Shown: positions 10,844 to 24,922 of the stretch, piece by piece
How positions within the stretch are numbered: the stretch's first letter is position 1
Layout of the letters: each line of letters begins with the position of its first letter
NCBI RefSeq assembly: GCF_040869045.1
Contig: NW_027137028.1
Span: 220,000-283,999, forward strand
Length of the DNA: 64,000 bases
Source: Eurosta solidaginis
Taxonomy: Eukaryota; Arthropoda; Insecta; Diptera; Tephritidae
Direction of reading: 5' to 3'
Position numbers and translations under genes: made by a program
The notes under the pieces: generated by a model
What the model saw: only the letters and a program-made list of their open reading frames with translations
Told to the model about the DNA's origin: nothing
The model's database searches: none

Positions 10844-13800
10844 CTTGCTTGGTTCAATAGATATAGATACTTGTCCCTTTTAGTCGGTTAACCCCACCCA
10901 CTTTGACGTAGAAATTGAACCGTTAACGACAGAACCTTGGATCAGCTTGTGGATTAATATACATATAAATACCTATCATCTGCGAAAACGAAATCGATTT
11001 ATCTTGCTTGGTTCAATAGATATGGACACTTATCCCTTCTAGTCGGTTAACCCCACCCAGTATGACGTAGAAATTGAACCGTTAGCTATAGAACCTTGGA
11101 TCAGCTTGTGGATTAATATACACATAAAAACCTACCATCTGCAAAAATAAAATCGATTCTATCTTGCTTGGTTCAAGAGATATGGACACTTATCCCTTTT
11201 AGTCGGTTAACCCCACCCAGTATGACGTAGAAATTGAACCGTTAGCTATAGAACCTTGGATCAGCTTGTGGATTAATATACACATAAAAGCCTACCATCT
11301 GCAAAAATAAAATCGATTCTATCTTGCTTGGTTCAATAGATATGGACACTTATCCCTTTTAGTCGGTTAACCCCACCCACTATGACGTAGAAATTGAACC
11401 GTTAACGACAGAACCTTGTATCAGCTTGTGGATTAATATACACATAAAAACCTACCATCTGCAGAAACAAAATCGATTCTATCTTGCTTGGTTCAATAGA
11501 TATGGACACTTATCCCTTTTAGTCGGTTAACCCCACCCACAATAGGTATGGACACTTATCCCTTTTAGTCGGTTAACCCCATCCACTTTGACGTAGAAAT
11601 TGAACCGTTAACGATAGAACCTTGTATCAGCTTGTGGATTAATATACACATAAAAACTTATTATCTTCAAAAACAAAATGGGTTCTATCTTGCTTGGTTC
11701 AATAGATATGGATACTTATACCTTTTAGTCGGTTAACTCCACACACTTTGACGGAGAAATTGAACCGTTAACGATAGAACCTTGTATTAGCTTGTGGATT
11801 AATATACACATAAAATCCTACCATCTGCAAAAATAAAATCGATTCTATCTTGCTTGGTTCAATAGATATGGACACTTATCCCTTTTAGTCAGTTAACCCC
11901 ATCCACTTTGACGTAGAAATTGAACCGTTAACGATAGAACCTTGTATCAGCTTGTGGATTAATATACACATAAAAACCTATTATCTTCAAAAACAAAATG
12001 GGTTCTATCTTGCTTGGTTCAATAGATATGGATACTTATCCCTTTTAGTCGGTTAACCCCACCCACTTTGACGTAGAAATTGAACCGTTAACGACAGAAC
12101 CTTGGATCAGCTTGTGGATTAATACACATAAATACCTATCATCTGCGAAAACGAAATCGATTTATCTTGCTTGGTTCAATAGATATGGACACTTATCCCT
12201 TTTAGTCGGTTAACCCCACCCAGTATGACGTAGAAATTGAACCGTTAGCGACAGAACCTTGGATCAGCTTGTGGATTAATATACACATAAAAACCTACCA
12301 TCTGCAAAAATAAAATCGATTCTATCTTGCTTGGTTCAATAGATATGTATACTTATCCCTTTTAGTCGGTTAACCCCACCCAGTATGACGTAGAAATTGA
12401 ACCGTTAGCGATAGAACCTTGGGTCAGCTTGTGGATTAATATACACATAAAATCCTACCATCTGCAAAAATAAAATCGATTCTATCTTGCTTGGTTCAAT
12501 AGATATGGACACTTATCCATTTTAGTCAGTTAACCCCATCCACTTTGACGTAGAAATTGAACCGTTAACGATAGAACCTTGTATCAGCTTGTGGATTAAT
12601 ATACACATAAAAACCTATTATCTTCAAAAACAAAATGGGTTCTATCTTGCTTGGTTCAATAGATATGGATACTTATCCCTTTTAGTCGGTTAACCCCACC
12701 CACTTTGACGTAGAAATTGAACCGTTAACGACAGAACCTGGGATCAGCTTGTGGATTAATATACACATAAATACCTATCATCTGCGAAAACGAAATCGAT
12801 TTATCTAGCTTGGTTCAATAGATATGGACACTTATCCCTTTTAGTCGGTTAACCCCATCCACTTTGACATAGAAATTGAACCGTTAACGATAGAACCTTG
12901 TATCAGCTTGTGGATTAATATACACATAAAAACCTACCGTCTGCAAAAATAAAATCGATTCTATCTTGCTTGGTTCAATAGATATGGACACTTATCCCTT
13001 TTAGTCGGTTAACCCCACCCAGTATGACGTAGAAATTGAATGGTTAGCGATAGAACCTTGGATCAGCTTGTGGATTAATATACACATAAAAACCTATCAT
13101 CTGCGAAAACGAAATCGATTTATCTTGCTTGGTTCAATAGATATGGACACTTATCCCTTTTAGTCGGTTAACCCCATCCACTTTGACATAGAAATTGAAC
13201 CGTTAACGATAGAACCTTGTATCAGCTTGTGAATTAATATACACATAAAAACTTACCATCTGCAAAAATAAAATCGATTCTATCTTGCTTGGTTCAATAG
13301 ATATGGACACTTATCCCTTTTAGTCGGTTAACCCCACCCAGTATGACGTAGAAATTGAACCGTTAGCGATAGAACCTTGGATCAGCTTGTGGATTAATAT
13401 ACACATAAAAACCTACCGTCTGCAAAAATAAATCGATTCTATCTTGCTTGGTTCAATAGATATGGACACTTATCCCTTTTAGTCGGTTAACCCCACCCAG
13501 TATGACGTAGAAATTGAATGGTTAGCGATAGAACCTTGGATCAGCTTGTGGATTAATATACACATAAATACCTATCATCTGCGAAAACGAAATCGATTTA
13601 TCTTGCTTGGTTCAATAGATATGGACACTTATCCCTTTTAGTCGGTTAACCCCATCCACTTTGACATAGAAATTGAACCGTTAACGATAGAACCTTGTAT
13701 CAGCTTGTGAATTAATATACACATAAAAACTTACCATCTGCAAAAATAAAATCGATTCTATCTTGCTTGGTTCAATAGATATGGACACTTATCCCTTTTA

Positions 13801-14800
13801 GTCGGTTAACCCCACCCAGTATGACGCAGAAATTGAACCGTTAGCGATAGAACCTTGGATCAGCTTGTGGATTAATATACACATAAAAACCTACCATCTG
13901 CAAAAATAAAATCGATTCTATCTTGCTTGGTTCAATAGATATGGACACTTATCCCTCTTAGTCAGTTAACCCCATCCACTTTGACGTAGACATTGAACCG
14001 TTAACGATAGAACGCTGTATCAGCTTGTGGATTAATATACACATAAAAACCTATTATCTTTAAAAACAAAATGGGTTCTATCTTGCTTGGTTCAATAGAT
14101 ATGGATACTTATCCCTTTTAGTCGGTTAACCCCACCCACTTTGACTTAGAAATTGAACCGTTAACGATAGAACCTTGTATAAGCCTGTGAAGCAATATAC
14201 ACATAAAAATCTACCATCTGCAAAAATAAAATCGATTCTATCTTGCTTGGTTCAAGAGATATGGACACTTATCCCTTTTAGTCGGTTAACCCCACCCAGT
14301 ATGACGTAGAAATTGAACCGTTAGCGATAGAACCTTAAATCAGCTTGTGGATTAATATACACATAAAAACCTACCATCTGCAAATTAAATTCGATTCTAT
14401 CTTGCTTGGTTCAATAGATATGGACACTTATCCCTTTTAGTCGGTTAACCCCACCCACTTTGACGTAGAAATTGAACCGTTAACGGTAGAACTTTGTATC
14501 AGCTTGTGGATTAATATACACATAAAGCCTACCATCTGCAAAAATAAAATCGATTCTATCTTGCTTGGTTCAATAGATATGGACACTTATCCCTTTTAGT
14601 CGGTTAACCCACCCACTTTGACGTAGAAATTGAACCGTTAACGGTAGAACTTTGTTTGTATCAGCTTGTGGATTAATATACACATAAAAACCTACCATCT
14701 GCAAAAATAAAATCGATTCTATCTAGCTTGGTTCAATAGATATGGACACTTATCCCTTTTAGTCGGTTAACCCCACCCAGTATGACGTAGAAATTGAACC
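10844..14800 (+). repeat. Mixed satellite between first SINE-like copy and 7.55-kb unit
   Basis: About 25 monomers with one 46-bp unit near 11541. The part at 12.7-13.9 kb contains two near-identical strings about 480 bp apart that include ATTGAATGGTTAGCG (13037 and 13515) and TTGTGAATTAATATACAC. The part at 13950-14480 matches 30810-31340 at an offset near 16860, sharing GTAGACATTG and TTGACTTAG. No gene is present. Confidence 0.86.
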
Positions 14801-17009
14801 GTTAACGATAGAATATTGGATCAGCTTGTGGATTAATATACACATAAAACCGTATCAGCTGCAAAAATAAAATCGATTCTATCTTGCTTGGTTCAATAGA
14901 TATGGACACTTATCCCTTTTAGTCGGTTAACCCCACCCAGTATAACGTATACGTTGAACCGTTAGCGATAGAACCGTGGATCAGCCTGTGGATTAATATA
15001 CACATAAAAACCTACCAGATGCAAAAATAAAATCGATTCTATCTTGCATGGTGCAATAGATATGGACACTTATCCCTTTTAGTCGGTTAACCCCACCCAC
15101 TATCACGTAGAAATTGAACCGTTAACGACAGAATCTTGTATCAGCTTGTGGATTAATATACACATAAAAACCTACCATCTGCAGAAACAAAATCGATTCT
15201 ATCTTGCTTGGTTCAATAGATATGGACACTTATCCCTTTTAGTCGGTTAACCCCACCCACAATAGATATGGACACTTATCCCTTTTAGTCGGTTAACCCC
15301 ATCCACTTTGACGTAGAAATTGAACCGTTAACAATAGAACCTTGTATCAGCTTGTGGATTAATATACACATAAAATCTATCATCTTCAAAAACAAAATGG
15401 GTTCTATCTTGCTTGGTTCAATAGATATGGATACTTATCCCTTTTAGTCGGTTAACCCCACACACTTTGACGTAGAAATTGAACCGTTAACGATAGAACC
15501 TTGTATTAGCTTGTGGATTAATACACACATAAAATCCTACCATCTGCAAAAATAAAATCGATTCTATCTTGCTTGGTTCAATAGATATGGACACTTATCC
15601 CTTTTAGTCAGTTAACCCGATCCACTTTGACGTAGAAATTGAACCGTTAACGATAGAACGTTGTATCAGCTTGTGGATTAATATACACATAAAAACCTAT
15701 TATCTTCAAAAACAAAATGGGTTCTATCTTGCTTGGTTCAATAGATATGGATACTTATCCCTTTTAGTCGGTTAACCCCACCCACTTTGACGTAGAAATT
15801 GAACCGTTAACGATAGAACCTTGTATAAGCCTGTGGAGCAATATACACATAAAAATCTACCATCTGCAAAAATAAAATCGATTATATCTTGCTTGGTTCA
15901 ATTGATATGGACACTTATCCCTTTTAGTCGGTTAACCCCACCCAGTATGACGTAGAAATTGAACCGTTAGCGATAGAACCTTAAATCAGCTTGTGGATTA
16001 ATATACACATAAAAACCTACCATCTGCAAAATAAATTCGATTCTATCTTGCTTGGTTCAATAGATATGGACACTTATCCCTTTTAGTCGGTTAACCCACC
16101 CACAATAGATATGGACACTTATCCCTTTTAGTCGGTTAACCCCACCCACTTTGACGTAGAAATTGAACCGTTAACGGTAGAACTTTGTTTGTATCAGCTT
16201 GTGGATTAATATACACACAAAAACCTACCATCTGCAAAAATAAAATCGATTCTATCTTGCTTGGTTCAATAGATATGGACACTTATCCCTTTTAGTCGGT
16301 TAACCCCACCCAGTATGACGTAGAAATTGAACCGTTAGCGATAGAACCTTGGATCAGCTTGTGTATTAATATACACATAAAAACCTACCATCTGCAAAAT
16401 AAAATCGATTCTATCTTGCTTGGTTCAATAGATATGTATACTTATCCTTTTAGTCGATTAACCCCACCCATTATGACGTAGACGTTGAACCGTTAGCGAT
16501 AGAACCGTGGATCAGCCTGTGGATTAATATACACATAAAAGCCTACCAGATGCAAAAATAAAATCGATTCTATCTTGCATGGTGCAATAGATATGGACAC
16601 TTATCCCTTTTAATCGGTTAACCCCACCCACTATGACGTAGAAATTGAACCGTTAACGACAGAACCTTGTATCAGCTTGTGGATTAAAATACACATAAAA
16701 GCCTACCATATGCAGAAACAAAATCGATTCTATCTTGCTTGGTTCAATAGATATGGACACTTATCCCTTTTAGTCGGTTAACCCCATCCACTTTGACGTA
16801 GAAATTGAACCGTTAACGATAGAACCTTGTATCAGCTTTTGGCTTAATATACACATAAAAACCTATCATCTTCAAAAACAAAATGGGTTCTATCTTGCAT
16901 GGTTCAATAGATATGGATACTTATCCCTTTTAGTCGGTTAACCCAACACACTTTGACGTAGAAATTGAACCGTTAACGATAGAACCTTGTATTAGCTTGT
17001 GGATTAATA

Positions 17010-17370
17010 AAAAAAAAAAAATGTAAGGCGCGATAACCTCCGAAGAGATCTAAGGCCGAGCTTCTCTCCCAATTTGCGTCGTGCTCCTCTTGATTTTTCC
17101 CTACAAATTGGCCGGACGGGACCTACATGTTTTATGCCGACTCCGAACGGCATCTGCAAGGCAGATGAGTTTTCACTGAGAGCTTTTCATGGCAGAAATA
17201 CAATCGGAGCGTTTGCCAGACACTGCCGAGGGCGACCCCGCTTAGAAAAATTTTCTTCAAATTGAAAAACCTTATTTCTAAAATTTTGATGTTGCTTTGC
17301 CCGGGAGTTGAACCCAGGGCATACGGTGTGATAGGCGGAGCACGCTACCATCACACCACGGTGGCCGCCA
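17010..17370 (-). mobile_element. tRNA-derived SINE-like insertion, copy 2
   Basis: Same element, orientation and junctions as copy 1: GGATTAATA to A run on the left, GGCCGCCA to CTTGCTTGG on the right. The 6-bp hairpin is at 17152-17166. Private changes are GAGGGCGACC with one G fewer, and TTCAAATTG. It shares with copy 3 the states TTTATGCC, AGCTTTTC, GCGTTTGCC and TTTTGATG, which fits a shared origin in the 7.55-kb duplication. No coding function is credible; open frames on both strands shift with single-base indels between copies. Confidence 0.85.
17304..17358 (-). promoter_or_regulatory. Pol III type 2 promoter-like boxes A and B, copy 2
   Basis: Box A-like TGGTGTGATGG lies at 17358-17348 and box B-like GGTTCAACTCC at 17314-17304 on the minus strand, unchanged from copy 1. 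Both boxes are intact in all three copies although the body has drifted. Confidence 0.72.
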
Positions 17371-20049
17371 CTTGCTTGGTTCAATAGATATAGATACTTA
17401 TCCCTTTTAGTCGGTTAACCCCACCCACTTTGACGTAGAAATTGAACCGTTAACGACAGAACCTTGGATCAGCTTGTGGATTAATATACACATAAATACC
17501 TATCATCTGGGAAAACGAAATCGATTTATCTTGCTTGGTTCAATAGATATGGACACTTATCCCTTTTATTCGGTTAACCCCACCCAGTATGACGTAGAAA
17601 TTGAACCGTTAGCGATAGAACCTTGGATCAGCTTGTGGATTAATATACACATAAAAACCTACCATCTGCAAAAATAAAATCGATTCTATCTTGCTTGGTT
17701 CAATAGATATGGACACTTATCCCTTTTAGTCGGTTAACCCCACCCAATTTGACGTAGAAATTGAACCGTTAACGATAAAACCTTGTATCAGCTTTCGGAA
17801 TAATATACACATAAAAACCTACCATCTGCAAAAATAAAATCGATTCTATCTTGCTTGGTTCAAAATAGATATGGACACTTATCCCTTTTAGTCGGTTAAC
17901 CCCACCCAGTATGACGTAGACGTTGAACCGTTAGCGATAGAACCGTGGATCAGCCTGTGGATTAATATACACATAAAAACCTACTAGATGCAAAAATAAA
18001 ATCGATTCTATCTTGCATGGTGCAATAGATATGGACACTTATCCCTTTTAGTCGGTTAACCCAACCCACTATGACGTAGAAATTGAACCGTTAACGATAG
18101 AACCTTGTATTAGCTTGTGGATTAATATACACATAAAATCCTACCATCTGCAAAAATAAAATCGATTCTATCTTGCTTGGTTCAATAGATATGGACACTT
18201 ATCCCTTTTAGTCGGTTAACCCCACCCAGTATGACGTAGACGTTGAACCGTTAGCGATAGAACCGTGGACCAGCCTGTGGATTAATATACACATAAAAAC
18301 CTACCATATGCAAAAATAAAATCGATTCTATCTTGCATGGTGCAATAGATATGGACATTTATCCCTCTTAGTCGGTTAACCCCACCCACTATGACGTAGA
18401 AATTGAACCGTTAACGACAGAACCTTGTATCAGCTTGTGGATTAATATACACATAAAACCTACCATCTGCAGAAACAAAATCGATTCTATCTTGCTTGGT
18501 TCAATAGATATGGACACTTATCCTTTTCGTCGGTTAACCCCACCCACAATAGATATGGACATTTATCCCTTTTAGTCGGTTAACCCCATCCACTTGGACG
18601 TAGAAATTGAACCGTTAACGATAGAACCTTGTATCAGCTTGTGGATTAATATACACATAAATACCTATCATCTGCGAAAACGAAATCGATTTATCTTGCT
18701 TGGTTCAATAGATATGGACACTTATCCCTTTTAGTCGGTTAACCCCACCCAGTATGACGTAGAAATTGAACCGTTAGCGATAGAACCTTGGATCAGCTTG
18801 TGGATTAATATACACATAAATACCTATCATCTGCGAAAACGAAATCGATTTATCTTGCTTGGTTCAATAGATATGGACACTTATCCCTTTTAGTCGGTTA
18901 ACCCCACCCAGTATGACGTAGAAATTGAACCGTTAGCGATAGAACCTTGGATCAGCTTGTGGATTAATATACACATAAAAACCTACCATCTGCAAAAATA
19001 AAATCGATTCTATCTTGCTTGGTTCAATAGATATGGACACTTATCCCTTTTAGTCGGTTAACCCCACCCAATTTGACGTAGAAATTGAACCGTTAACGAT
19101 AAAACCTTGTATCAGCTTTCGGAATAATATACACATAAAAACCTACCATCTGCAAAAATAAAATCGATTCTATCTTGCTTGGTTCAATAGATATGGACAC
19201 TTATCCCTTTTAGTCGGTTAACCCCACCCAGTATGACGTAGACGCTGAACCGTTAGCGATAGAACCGTGGATCAGCCTGTGGATTAATATACACATAAAA
19301 ACCTACTAGATGCAAAAATAAAATCGATTCTATCTTGCATGGTGCAATAGATATGGACACTTATCCCTTTTAGTCGGTTAACCCAACTTACTATGACGTA
19401 GAAATTGAACCGTTAACGACAGAACCTTGTATCAGCTTGTGGATTAATATACACATAAAAACCTACCATCTGCAGAAACAAAATCGATTCTATCTTGCTT
19501 AGTTCAATAGATATGGACACTTATCCCTTTTCGTCGGTTAACCCCACCCACAATAGTTATGGACACTTATCCCTTTTAGTCGGTTAACCCCATCCACTTG
19601 GACGTAGAAATTGAACCGTTAACGATAGAACCTTGTATCAGCTTGTGGATTAATATACACATAAAAACCTATTATCTTCAAAAACAAAATGGGTTCTATC
19701 TTGCTTGGTTCAATAGATATGGATACTTATACCTTTTAGTCGGTTAACCCCACACACTTTGACGTAGAAATTGAACCGTTAACGATAGAACCTTGTATTA
19801 GCTTGTGGATTAATATACACATAAAATCCTACCATCTGCAAAAATAAAATCGATTCTATCTTGCTTGGTTCAATAGATATGGACACTTATCCCTTTTAGT
19901 CAGTTAACCCCATCCACTTTGACGTAGAAATTGAACCGTTAACGATAGAACCTTGTATCAGCTTGTGGATTAATATACACATAAAAACCTATTATCTTCA
20001 AAAACAAAATGGGTTCTATCTTGCTTGGTTCAATAGATATGGATACTTA

Positions 20050-20208
20050 TCCCTTTTAGTCGGTTAACCCCACCCACTTTGACGTAGAAATTGAACCGTT
20101 AACGACAGAACCTTGGATCAGCTTGTGGATTAATATACACATAAATACCTATCATCTGCGAAAACGAAATCGATTTATCTTGCTTGGTTCAATAGATATG
20201 GACACTTA
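20050..20208 (+). repeat. Representative monomer, GCGAAAACG class (159 bp)
   Basis: This class is defined by ATAAATACCTATCATCTGCG followed by AAAACGAAATCGATTTATC; one base is missing relative to GATTCTATC, so the unit is 159 bp. It sits downstream of an ATGGG-class monomer in most places (about 4.9, 12.1, 12.7, 20.1, 21.9, 27.7, 29.4, 34.9, 59.3, 60.7 and 61.7 kb). It is absent from about 35 to 59 kb, so the array is zoned by class. Confidence 0.9.
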
Positions 20209-23200
20209 TCCCTTTTAGTCGGTTAACCCCATCCACTTTGACATAGAAATTGAACCGTTAACGATAGAACCTTGTATCAGCTTGTGAATTAATATACACA
20301 TAAAAACTTACCATCTGCAAAAATAAAATCGATTCTATCTTGCTTGGTTCAATAGATATGGACACTTATCCCTTTTAGTCGGTTAACCCCACCCAGTATG
20401 ACGTAGAAATTGAACCGTTAGCGATAGAACCTTGGATCAGCTTGTGGATTAATATACACATAAAAACCTACCATCTGCAAAAATAAAATCGATTCTATCT
20501 TGCTTGGTTCAATAGATATGTATACTTATCCCTTTTAGTCGGTTAACCCCACCCAGTATGACGTAGACGTTGAACCGTTAGCGATAGAACCGTGGATCAC
20601 CTGTGGACTAATATACACATAAAAACCTACCAGATGCAAAAATAAAATCGATTTTATCTTGCATGGTGCAATAGATATGGACACTTATACCTTTTAGTCG
20701 GTTAACCCCACCCACTATGACGTAGAAATTGAACCGTTAACGACAGAACCTTGTATCAGCTTGTGGATTAATATACACATAAAAACCTACCATCTGCAGA
20801 AACAAAATCGATTCTATCTTGCTTGGTTCAATAGATATGGACACTTATCCCTTTTAGTCGGTTAACCCCATCCACTTTGACGTAGAAATTGAACCGTTAA
20901 CGATAGAACCTTGTATCAGCTTGTGGATTAATATACACATAAAAACCTATCATCTTCAAAAACAAAATGGGTTCTATCTTGCTTGGTTCAATAGATATGG
21001 ATACTTATCCCTTTTAGTCGGTTAACCCCACCCACTTTGACGTAGAAATTGAACCGTTAACGATAGAACCTTGTTTGTATCAGCTTGTGGATTAATATAC
21101 ACATAAAAACCTACCATCTGCAAAAATAAAATCGATTATATCTTGCTTGGTTCAATAGATATGGATACTTATCCCTTTTAGTCGGTTAACCCCACACACT
21201 TTGACGTAGAAATTGAACCGTTAACGATAGAACCTTGTTTGTATCAGCTTGTGGATCAATATACACATAAAATCCTACCATCTGCAAAAATAAAATCGAT
21301 TCTATCTTGCTTGGTTCAATAGATATGGATACTTATCCCTTTTAGTCGGTTAACCCCACCCACTTTGACGTAGAAATTGAACCGTTAACGATAGAACCTT
21401 GTTTGTATCAGCTTGTGGATTAATATACACATAAAAACCTACCATCTGCAAAAATAAAATCGATTATATCTTGCTTGGTTCAATAGATATGGACACTTAT
21501 CCCTTTTAGTCGGTTAACCCCACCCAGTATGACGTAGAAATTGAACCGTTAGCGATAGAACCTTGGATCAGCTTGTGGATTAATATACACATAAAATCCT
21601 ACCATCTGCAAAAATAAATTCGATTCTATCTTGCTTGGTTCAATAGATATGGACACTTATCCATTTTAGTCAGTTAACCCCATCCACTTTGACGTAGAAA
21701 TTGAACCGTTAACGATAGAACCTTGTATCAGCTTGTGGATTAATATACACATAAAAACCTATTATCTTCAAAAACAAAATGGGTTCTATCTTGCTTGGTT
21801 CAATAGATATGGATACTTATCCCTTTTAGTCGGTTAACCCCACCCACTTTGACGTAGAAATTGAACCGTTAACGACAGAACCTTGGATCAGCTTGTGGAT
21901 TAATATACACATAAATACCTATCATCTGCGAAAACGAAATCGATTTGTCTAGCTTGGTTCAATAGATATGGACACTTATCCCTTTTAGTCGGTTAACCCC
22001 ATCCACTTTGACATAGAAATTGAACCGTTAACGATAGAACCTTGTATCAGCTTGTGGATTAATATACACATAAAAACCTACCGTCTGCAAAAATAAAATC
22101 GATTCTATCTTGCTTGGTTCAATAGATATGAACACTTATCCCTTTTAGTCGGTTAACCCCACCCAATTTGACGTAGAAATTGAACCGTTAACGATAGAAT
22201 ATTGGATCAGCTTGTGGATTAATATACACATAAAACCGTATCAGCTGCAAAAATAAAATCGATTCTAGCTTGCTTGGTTCAATAGATATGGACACTTATC
22301 CCTTTTAGTCGGTTAACCCCACCCAATTTGACGTAGAAATTGAACCGTTAACGATAGAATATTGGATCAGCTTGTGGATTAATATACACATAAAACCGTA
22401 TCAGCTGCAAAAATAAAATCGATTCTATCTTGCTTGGTTCAATAGATATGGACACTTATCCCTTTTAGTCGGTTAACCCCACCCAGTATGACGTAGACGT
22501 CGAACCGTTAGCGATAGAACCGTGGATCAGCCTGTGGATTGATATACACATAAAAACCTACCAGATGCAAAAATAAAATCGATTCTATCTTGCATGGTGC
22601 AATAGATATGGACACTTATCCCTTTTAGTCGGTTAACCCCACCCACTATCACGTAGAAATTGAACCGTTAACGACAGAATCTTGTATCAGCTTGTGGATT
22701 AATATACACATAAAAACCTACCATCTGCATAAACAAAATCGATTCTATCTTGCTTGGTTCAATAGATATGGACACTTATCCCTTTTAGTCGGTTAACCCC
22801 ACCCACAATAGATATGGACACTTATCCCTTTTAGTCGGTTAACCCCATCCACTTTGACGTAGAAATTGAACCGTTAACAATAGAACCTTGTATCAGCTTG
22901 TGGATTAATATACACATAAAAACCTATCATCTTCAAAAACAAAATGGGTTCTATCTTGCTTGGTTCAATAGATATGGATACTTATCCCTTTTAGTCGGTT
23001 AACCCCACACACTTTGACGTATAAATTGAACCGTTAACGATAGAACCTTGTATTAGCTTGTGGATTAATATACACATAAAATCCTACCATCTGCAAAAAT
23101 AAAATCGATTCTATCTTGCTTGGTTCAATAGATATGGACACTTATCCCTTTTAGTCAGTTAACCCCATCCACTTTGACGTAGAAATTGAACCGTTAACGA

Positions 23201-24559
23201 TAGAACCTTGTATCAGCTTGTGGATTAATATACACATAAAAACCTATTATCTTCAAAAACAAAATGGGTTCTATCTTGCTTGGTTCAATAGATATGGATA
23301 CTTATCCCTTTTAGTCGGTTAACCCCACCCACTTTGACGTAGAAATTGAACCGTTAACGATAGAACCTTGTATAAGCCTGTGGAGCAATATACACATAAA
23401 AACCTACCATCTGCAAAAATAAAATCGATTATATCTTGCTTGGTTCAATTGATATGGACACTTATCCCTTTTAGTCGGTTAACCCCACCCAGTATGACGT
23501 AGAAATTGAACCGTTAGCGATAGAACCTTAAATCAGCTTGTGGATTAATATACACATAAAAACCTACCATCTGCAAAATAAATTCGATTCTATCTTGCTT
23601 GGTTCAATAGATATGGACACTTATCCCTTTTAGTCGGTTAACCCCACCCACAATAGATATGGACACTTATCCCTTTTAGTCGGTTAACCCCACCCACTTT
23701 GACGTAGAAATTGAACCGTTAACGGTAGAACTTTGCTTGTATCAGCTTGTGGATTAATATACACACAAAAACCTACCATCTGCAAAAATAAAATCGATTC
23801 TATCTTGCTTGGTTCAATAGATATGGACACTTATCCCTTTTAGTCGGTTAACCCCACCCAGTATGACGTAGAAATTGAACCGTTAGCGATAGAACCTTGG
23901 ATCAGCTTGTGTATTAATATACACATAAAAACCTACCATCTGCAAAAATAAAATCGATTCTATCTTGCTTGGTTCAATAGATATGTATACTTATCCCTTT
24001 TAGTCGATTAACCCCACCCATTATGACGTAGACGTTGAACCGTTAGCGATAGAACCGTGGATCAGCCTGTGGATTAATACACACATAAAAGCCTACCAGA
24101 TGCAAAAATAAAATCGATTCTATCTTGCATGGTGCAATAGATATGGACACTTATCCCTTTTAATCGGTTAACCCCACCCACTATGACGTAGAAATTGAAC
24201 CGTTAACGACAGAACCTTGTATCAGCTTGTGGATTAAAATACACATAAAAGCCTACCATATGCAGAAACAAAATCGATTCTATCTTGCTTGGTTCAATAG
24301 ATATGGACACTTATCCCTTTTAGTCGGTTAACCCCATCCACTTTGACGTAGAAATTGAACCGTTAACGATAGAACCTTGTATCAGCTTGTGGCTTAATAT
24401 ACACATAAAAACCTATCATCTTCAAAAACAAAATGGGTTCTATCTTGCATGGTTCAATAGATATGGATACTTATCCCTTTTAGTCGGTTAACCCAACACA
24501 CTTTGACGTAGAAATTGAACCGTTAACGATAGAACCTTGTATTAGCTTGTGGATTAATA

Positions 24560-24922
24560 AAAAAAAAAAAAATGTAAGGCGCGATAACCTCCGAAGAGAT
24601 CTAAGGCCGAGCTTCTCTCCCAATTTGCGTCGTGCTCCTCTTGATTTTTCCCTACAAATTGGCCGGACGGGACCTACATGTTTTATGCCGACTCCGAACG
24701 GCATCTGCAAGGCAGATGAGTTTTCACTGAGAGCTTTTCATGGCAGAAATACAATCGGAGCGTTTGCCAGACACTGCCGGGGGGCGACCCCGCTTAGAAA
24801 AATTTTCTTCTAATTGAAAAACTTTATTTCTAAAATTTTGATGTTGCTTTGCCCGGGAGTTGAACCCAGGGCATACGGTGTGATAGGCGGAGCACGCTAC
24901 CATCACACCACGGTGGCCGCCA
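24560..24922 (-). mobile_element. tRNA-derived SINE-like insertion, copy 3
   Basis: Third copy with the same orientation and junctions. The hairpin lies at 24703-24717. Private changes are GCCGGGGGGCGACC (GCCGAGGGGCGACC in copy 1) and GAAAAACTTTATTT. Its distance to copy 2 is 7550 bp, equal to the higher-order unit, so it was duplicated with the satellite and not inserted independently. The element has no open frame of convincing length. Confidence 0.85.
24856..24910 (-). promoter_or_regulatory. Pol III type 2 promoter-like boxes A and B, copy 3
   Basis: Box A-like TGGTGTGATGG at 24910-24900 and box B-like GGTTCAACTCC at 24866-24856 on the minus strand, identical to the other copies. Confidence 0.72.

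Larger units (their letters stand above)
14800..22350 (+). repeat. 7.55-kb higher-order unit, copy A
   Basis: This long block of about 45 monomers with the second SINE-like copy is repeated next door at offset 7546 to 7552. Shared private marks include GTCGATTAACC with CATTATGACG (16454 and 24004), the SINE junctions, TTTCGGAATAATATAC (17795 and 25345), TTTTCGTCGG, GTGGATCACCTGTGGACTAA (20593 and 28145) and the monomers with TTTGTATCAGC near 21.07-21.4 kb. Similarity fades at about 22160, where AATTTGACG replaces GTATGACG. Confidence 0.9.

Noticed and set aside
17187..17384. Minus-strand open frames of 65-70 codons through the tRNA-like head (also near 24724)
   Set aside because: The frame lies over the tRNA-like head and the body of a non-coding element and differs between copies by frameshift.
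10481..24922. Three independent transposition events into a target hot spot
   Set aside because: Identical junctions including the same missing 44 bp, shared flank variants and spacing equal to the higher-order unit favour duplication of one insertion.
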